Shown here one piece after another: positions 61,645-63,508 of a DNA stretch of 63,508 bases. The translations under genes and the position numbers were made by a program. The stretch comes from Paludibacteraceae bacterium. Its GTDB lineage: Bacteria; Bacteroidota; Bacteroidia; Bacteroidales; Paludibacteraceae. The stretch lies in NCBI GenBank assembly GCA_905233415.1, contig CAJOEX010000007.1, positions 1 to 63,508 of the forward strand, written 5' to 3'. Within the stretch, counting starts at the first letter, position 1. Each line of letters begins with the position of its first letter. Under the pieces are notes generated by a model, which was not told the DNA's origin, searched no databases, and saw only the letters and a list, made by a program, of their open reading frames with translations.

Positions 61645-62217
61645 ATGACTGATACCGAATACATACAAGCTTTTCGCGCGAGAAACAATAAGGCAATTAC
61701 CTTGTTTTATCGCGAATATAGGGAGTCATTTATGGCATTTCTTGCTAACAAATTTCATTCTCTCAATCAGCAATTATTAGCAGAGGTATTCCAAGAGTCC
61801 GTAAGCCGTGTATGGGAAAATATTGAACGGGGAAATTTAACGGAAACCTCATTAACTGCCTCTCTTTCAACTTATCTTAACAGCATCGGAATACGCGTTT
61901 GGTTAGAGACAAACCGTCGTTATAGAGAAGACATTCCTAATGACGAAGATATTTTTGCAAAAGTCCAAGAAGCGTATGAAATGGAAAGAGCCGATGCCGA
62001 TGAAAAGATGCAATTCCGCCAAGACAGACAGGATGCTATCCGAGAGGTGGTGGACAAAATGGGCAAACCATGTGCGCCTTTATTAAAGGCATTTTATTGG
62101 GACGAGGATTCTTGGGAAACAATTGCATGGAATCTCCATTATAGTAGTGCGGATAGTGCTAAAACGCAGAAGTACAAATGTATGCAGAAACTAAAAACCT
62201 TATTGAAAAAGCCATGA
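61645..62217 (+). CDS. Sigma-70 family (ECF-like) RNA polymerase sigma factor
   Basis: A 190-residue alternative sigma factor from the ATG at 61645. Region 2 lies about residues 15-65 with LLAEVFQESVSRVWENI in place of the usual DIxQExFxRxW core. Region 4 is about 130-188, with CAPLLKAFYWDEDSWETIAWNLHYSSADSAKTQKYKC, the form found in a Bacteroidetes-rich sigma group (C-x-x-LL ... Y). Codon usage is more AT-rich than in the window average. It overlaps the next gene by 4 bp (ATGA). I expect it to be held inactive by the membrane protein downstream. Confidence 0.88.
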   Translation: MTDTEYIQAFRARNNKAITLFYREYRESFMAFLANKFHSLNQQLLAEVFQESVSRVWENIERGNLTETSLTASLSTYLNSIGIRVWLETNRRYREDIPNDEDIFAKVQEAYEMERADADEKMQFRQDRQDAIREVVDKMGKPCAPLLKAFYWDEDSWETIAWNLHYSSADSAKTQKYKCMQKLKTLLKKP

Positions 62218-62897
62218 CAAATCAAGAGCAAATAGACCAATATCTTGCAGGTCAGATGACCGAAGATGAAAAATTGCAATTTGAAAGGTTACTTTCTGCA
62301 GATGATTCTTCATTAAGAGATGAAATGGAACTGCAAAAAGAAATCATATTGGCCATTCGTCGCCGATCATTGAAGGAGATGCTTCAAGGCGAGGAAGAGA
62401 GTATCCAAAAGGAGAAAGAAGACCATCATAAACGTGTCGTTCGCTGGACGCTACGGAGTGTTGCCTCTATTGCTGTCGCAGCGTGCTTTGTAGGAGTGAT
62501 TGTCATTGGTCCGCAGATGTCACGTCTATCCGGATTAGGGGAGTCTACTATATATGCTGAAACGGCTATAGAGATGATGAATGCTTATTCTCAACTCAAA
62601 GGTTGTGAGGAATCAGCAGAAGTCATTTTGCAGGCTAATGAATATATGCAAAAAGGGGATTACAAGCAAGCAGATGCTATCTTGATGAAAGCCCTGTCCG
62701 ACATGAAAGATATTACTCCCGAAAACCGACAGGCTTGGTCGGAAAAAGAAGATATCTTCTATCTGCAAGCTCTTTGTGCTATTAAGCAGCTTCAGCTCTA
62801 TCGATCCAGAAGATTGCTAAACGGAGTAGTTTCTATGCAAGGTATTCATCAACAATCGGCTTTAGATTTGCTCAATACTATCAAACATGGTAAATGA
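62214..62897 (+). CDS. Single-pass membrane protein, probable anti-sigma factor with periplasmic helical repeats
   Basis: A 227-residue protein from the ATG at 62214. Residues 1-75 are cytoplasmic and have the anti-sigma-like opening IDQYLAGQMTEDEKLQFERLL seen in Bacteroidetes anti-sigma proteins (acidic, with the E-x-x-x-F-E pattern); no zinc-binding HxxxCxxC is present. One membrane helix spans about 82-99 (SVASIAVAACFVGVIVIG) after a basic HHKRVVRWTLR. Residues 100-227 should be periplasmic and hold two or three TPR-like helical pairs (AEVILQANEYMQKGDYKQADAILMKAL). Coupled by ATGA overlaps to the sigma factor before and the caspase after. Assignment as anti-sigma rests on layout. Confidence 0.7.
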   Translation: MTNQEQIDQYLAGQMTEDEKLQFERLLSADDSSLRDEMELQKEIILAIRRRSLKEMLQGEEESIQKEKEDHHKRVVRWTLRSVASIAVAACFVGVIVIGPQMSRLSGLGESTIYAETAIEMMNAYSQLKGCEESAEVILQANEYMQKGDYKQADAILMKALSDMKDITPENRQAWSEKEDIFYLQALCAIKQLQLYRSRRLLNGVVSMQGIHQQSALDLLNTIKHGK

Positions 62898-63508
62898 AAC
62901 GCGGACTAATCATATCGTTGTTGCTGCTATCAATCTGCGTTAATGCAGAACATCGCGCGCTTATAATTGGTATTGGCGCATATCCTGATGTGGACTATGG
63001 CTGGCCTGTTATTCATGGAGACAACGATATCGTCTTTGCCAAGACTATGCTTGTGGCTAACGGTTTTAAGGCGGGCAATATCGACACTTTGCGGAATGAG
63101 CAAGCAACCAGTCACGCTATTGGCGAGGCTTTCACAAAATTGATTGCAACGGCAAAAACGAACGATGTCATATATATTCATTTCTCCGGGCACGGTCAGC
63201 AGATAACGGATTTGGATGGCGATGAAGAGGATGGTTACGATGAAGCATGGGTAGCGTATGATGCGTTGATGGAACCAACTCCGAATTATCATGGCGAGCA
63301 CCATATTAGTGACGATCAGTTACATGCTTGGTTGAAGCAATTACGGCAGAAGGTGGGAATCAATGGAAGAATAATAGTAGTTTCCGATGCTTGCCATAGT
63401 GGAACATCCACGCGTGACATTACAGAGCCGACGGAAATACGCGGTGCTCATTCAAAGTTTGAACTAAACGGCATCAAACATCCGTACAAAGAACAACGCA
63501 CAATAGAA
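62894..63508 (+). CDS. Exported caspase/metacaspase-like cysteine protease (C14), truncated by window end
   Basis: The first 205 residues of a longer protein, open to the last base. It starts with a signal-like MKRGLIISLLLLSICVNA and the C14 fold begins at once: HRALIIGIGAYPDVD, GDNDIVFAKTMLVANGF. The catalytic histidine is H100 in IHFSGHGQQ and the cysteine is C167 in VVSDACHSGTS. Between them DLDGDEEDGYDEAWVAYDA is the acidic, calcium-site-like segment of metacaspases and orthocaspases, which cut after Arg or Lys. An export signal on this family is notable: the enzyme should act in the periplasm or at the surface. It is the third gene of the sigma cassette (ATGA overlap). Confidence 0.88.
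   Translation, partial: MKRGLIISLLLLSICVNAEHRALIIGIGAYPDVDYGWPVIHGDNDIVFAKTMLVANGFKAGNIDTLRNEQATSHAIGEAFTKLIATAKTNDVIYIHFSGHGQQITDLDGDEEDGYDEAWVAYDALMEPTPNYHGEHHISDDQLHAWLKQLRQKVGINGRIIVVSDACHSGTSTRDITEPTEIRGAHSKFELNGIKHPYKEQRTIE

Overview
The window comes from the chromosome of an anaerobic member of the Bacteroidetes, almost certainly order Bacteroidales. The evidence is the -33/-7 promoter type (TTTG, 20 bp, TAnnTTTG) found upstream of at least 14 genes, Bacteroidetes-typical families (DUF4831, DUF4835, DUF2764, BspA-like leucine-rich repeats, a class III fructose bisphosphatase, a TonB receptor paired with a surface beta-propeller lipoprotein), a V-type ATPase, and a methylmalonyl-CoA decarboxylase operon for propionate formation. 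I cannot place it to genus. I recognise no tRNA, rRNA or CRISPR.

Layout. 86-11031 (+): ten packed genes that look like a sulfonolipid (capnine-type) locus. It holds an acyl ligase, a double VOC-domain protein, an alpha-oxoamine synthase, a short-chain reductase, five heterodisulfide-reductase-like genes in the order C1-B1-A-C2-(membrane E/D fusion), and a cysteate-synthase-like threonine synthase paralogue. 11038-19133 (-): an eight-gene unit (a RIC/YtfE-like sensor fused to a LuxR DNA-binding domain, tilS, aroE, DUF4831, DUF4835, recN, rarA, hemW). 19150-21550: a gene-poor patch with a small lipoprotein, a 138-bp foldback, a frameshifted Bro-N gene and an 11-bp tandem array. 21554-33130: a metal or cofactor binding lipoprotein, pheS, yceD-rpmF, rluB, an SGNH esterase, fbp, an XRE regulator, a BspA-like repeat protein and an exported unknown.

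33620-44195 (+): an LpoB-like exported protein followed by the V-ATPase operon (E, DUF2764, A, B, D, I, K), with a secreted M6-peptidase-like protein lacking its catalytic residues inserted between A and B. 44264-45673: a GldL-like membrane protein and two small unknown genes. 45827-55044 (+): fabD, aspS, lon, then methylmalonyl-CoA epimerase and the four subunits of a sodium-pumping methylmalonyl-CoA decarboxylase. Subunit K of the V-ATPase carries the full sodium-ligand set, so the decarboxylase and the ATPase probably share a sodium circuit. 55709-59022: a HAD phosphatase divergent from a BtuB/BtuG-like pair, which would suit a B12-dependent propionate pathway.

59256-63508: an accessory region. 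It has a small protein that is a distant paralogue of the one at 44792-45181, a DUF3987 ATPase, a 315-bp run of short perfect or near-perfect palindromes, then a translationally coupled three-gene cassette that runs off the window: a sigma factor, a single-pass membrane protein resembling an anti-sigma factor, and a caspase/metacaspase-like protease with an export signal. This cassette and the Hdr-plus-cysteate locus are the two best candidates for undescribed biology.
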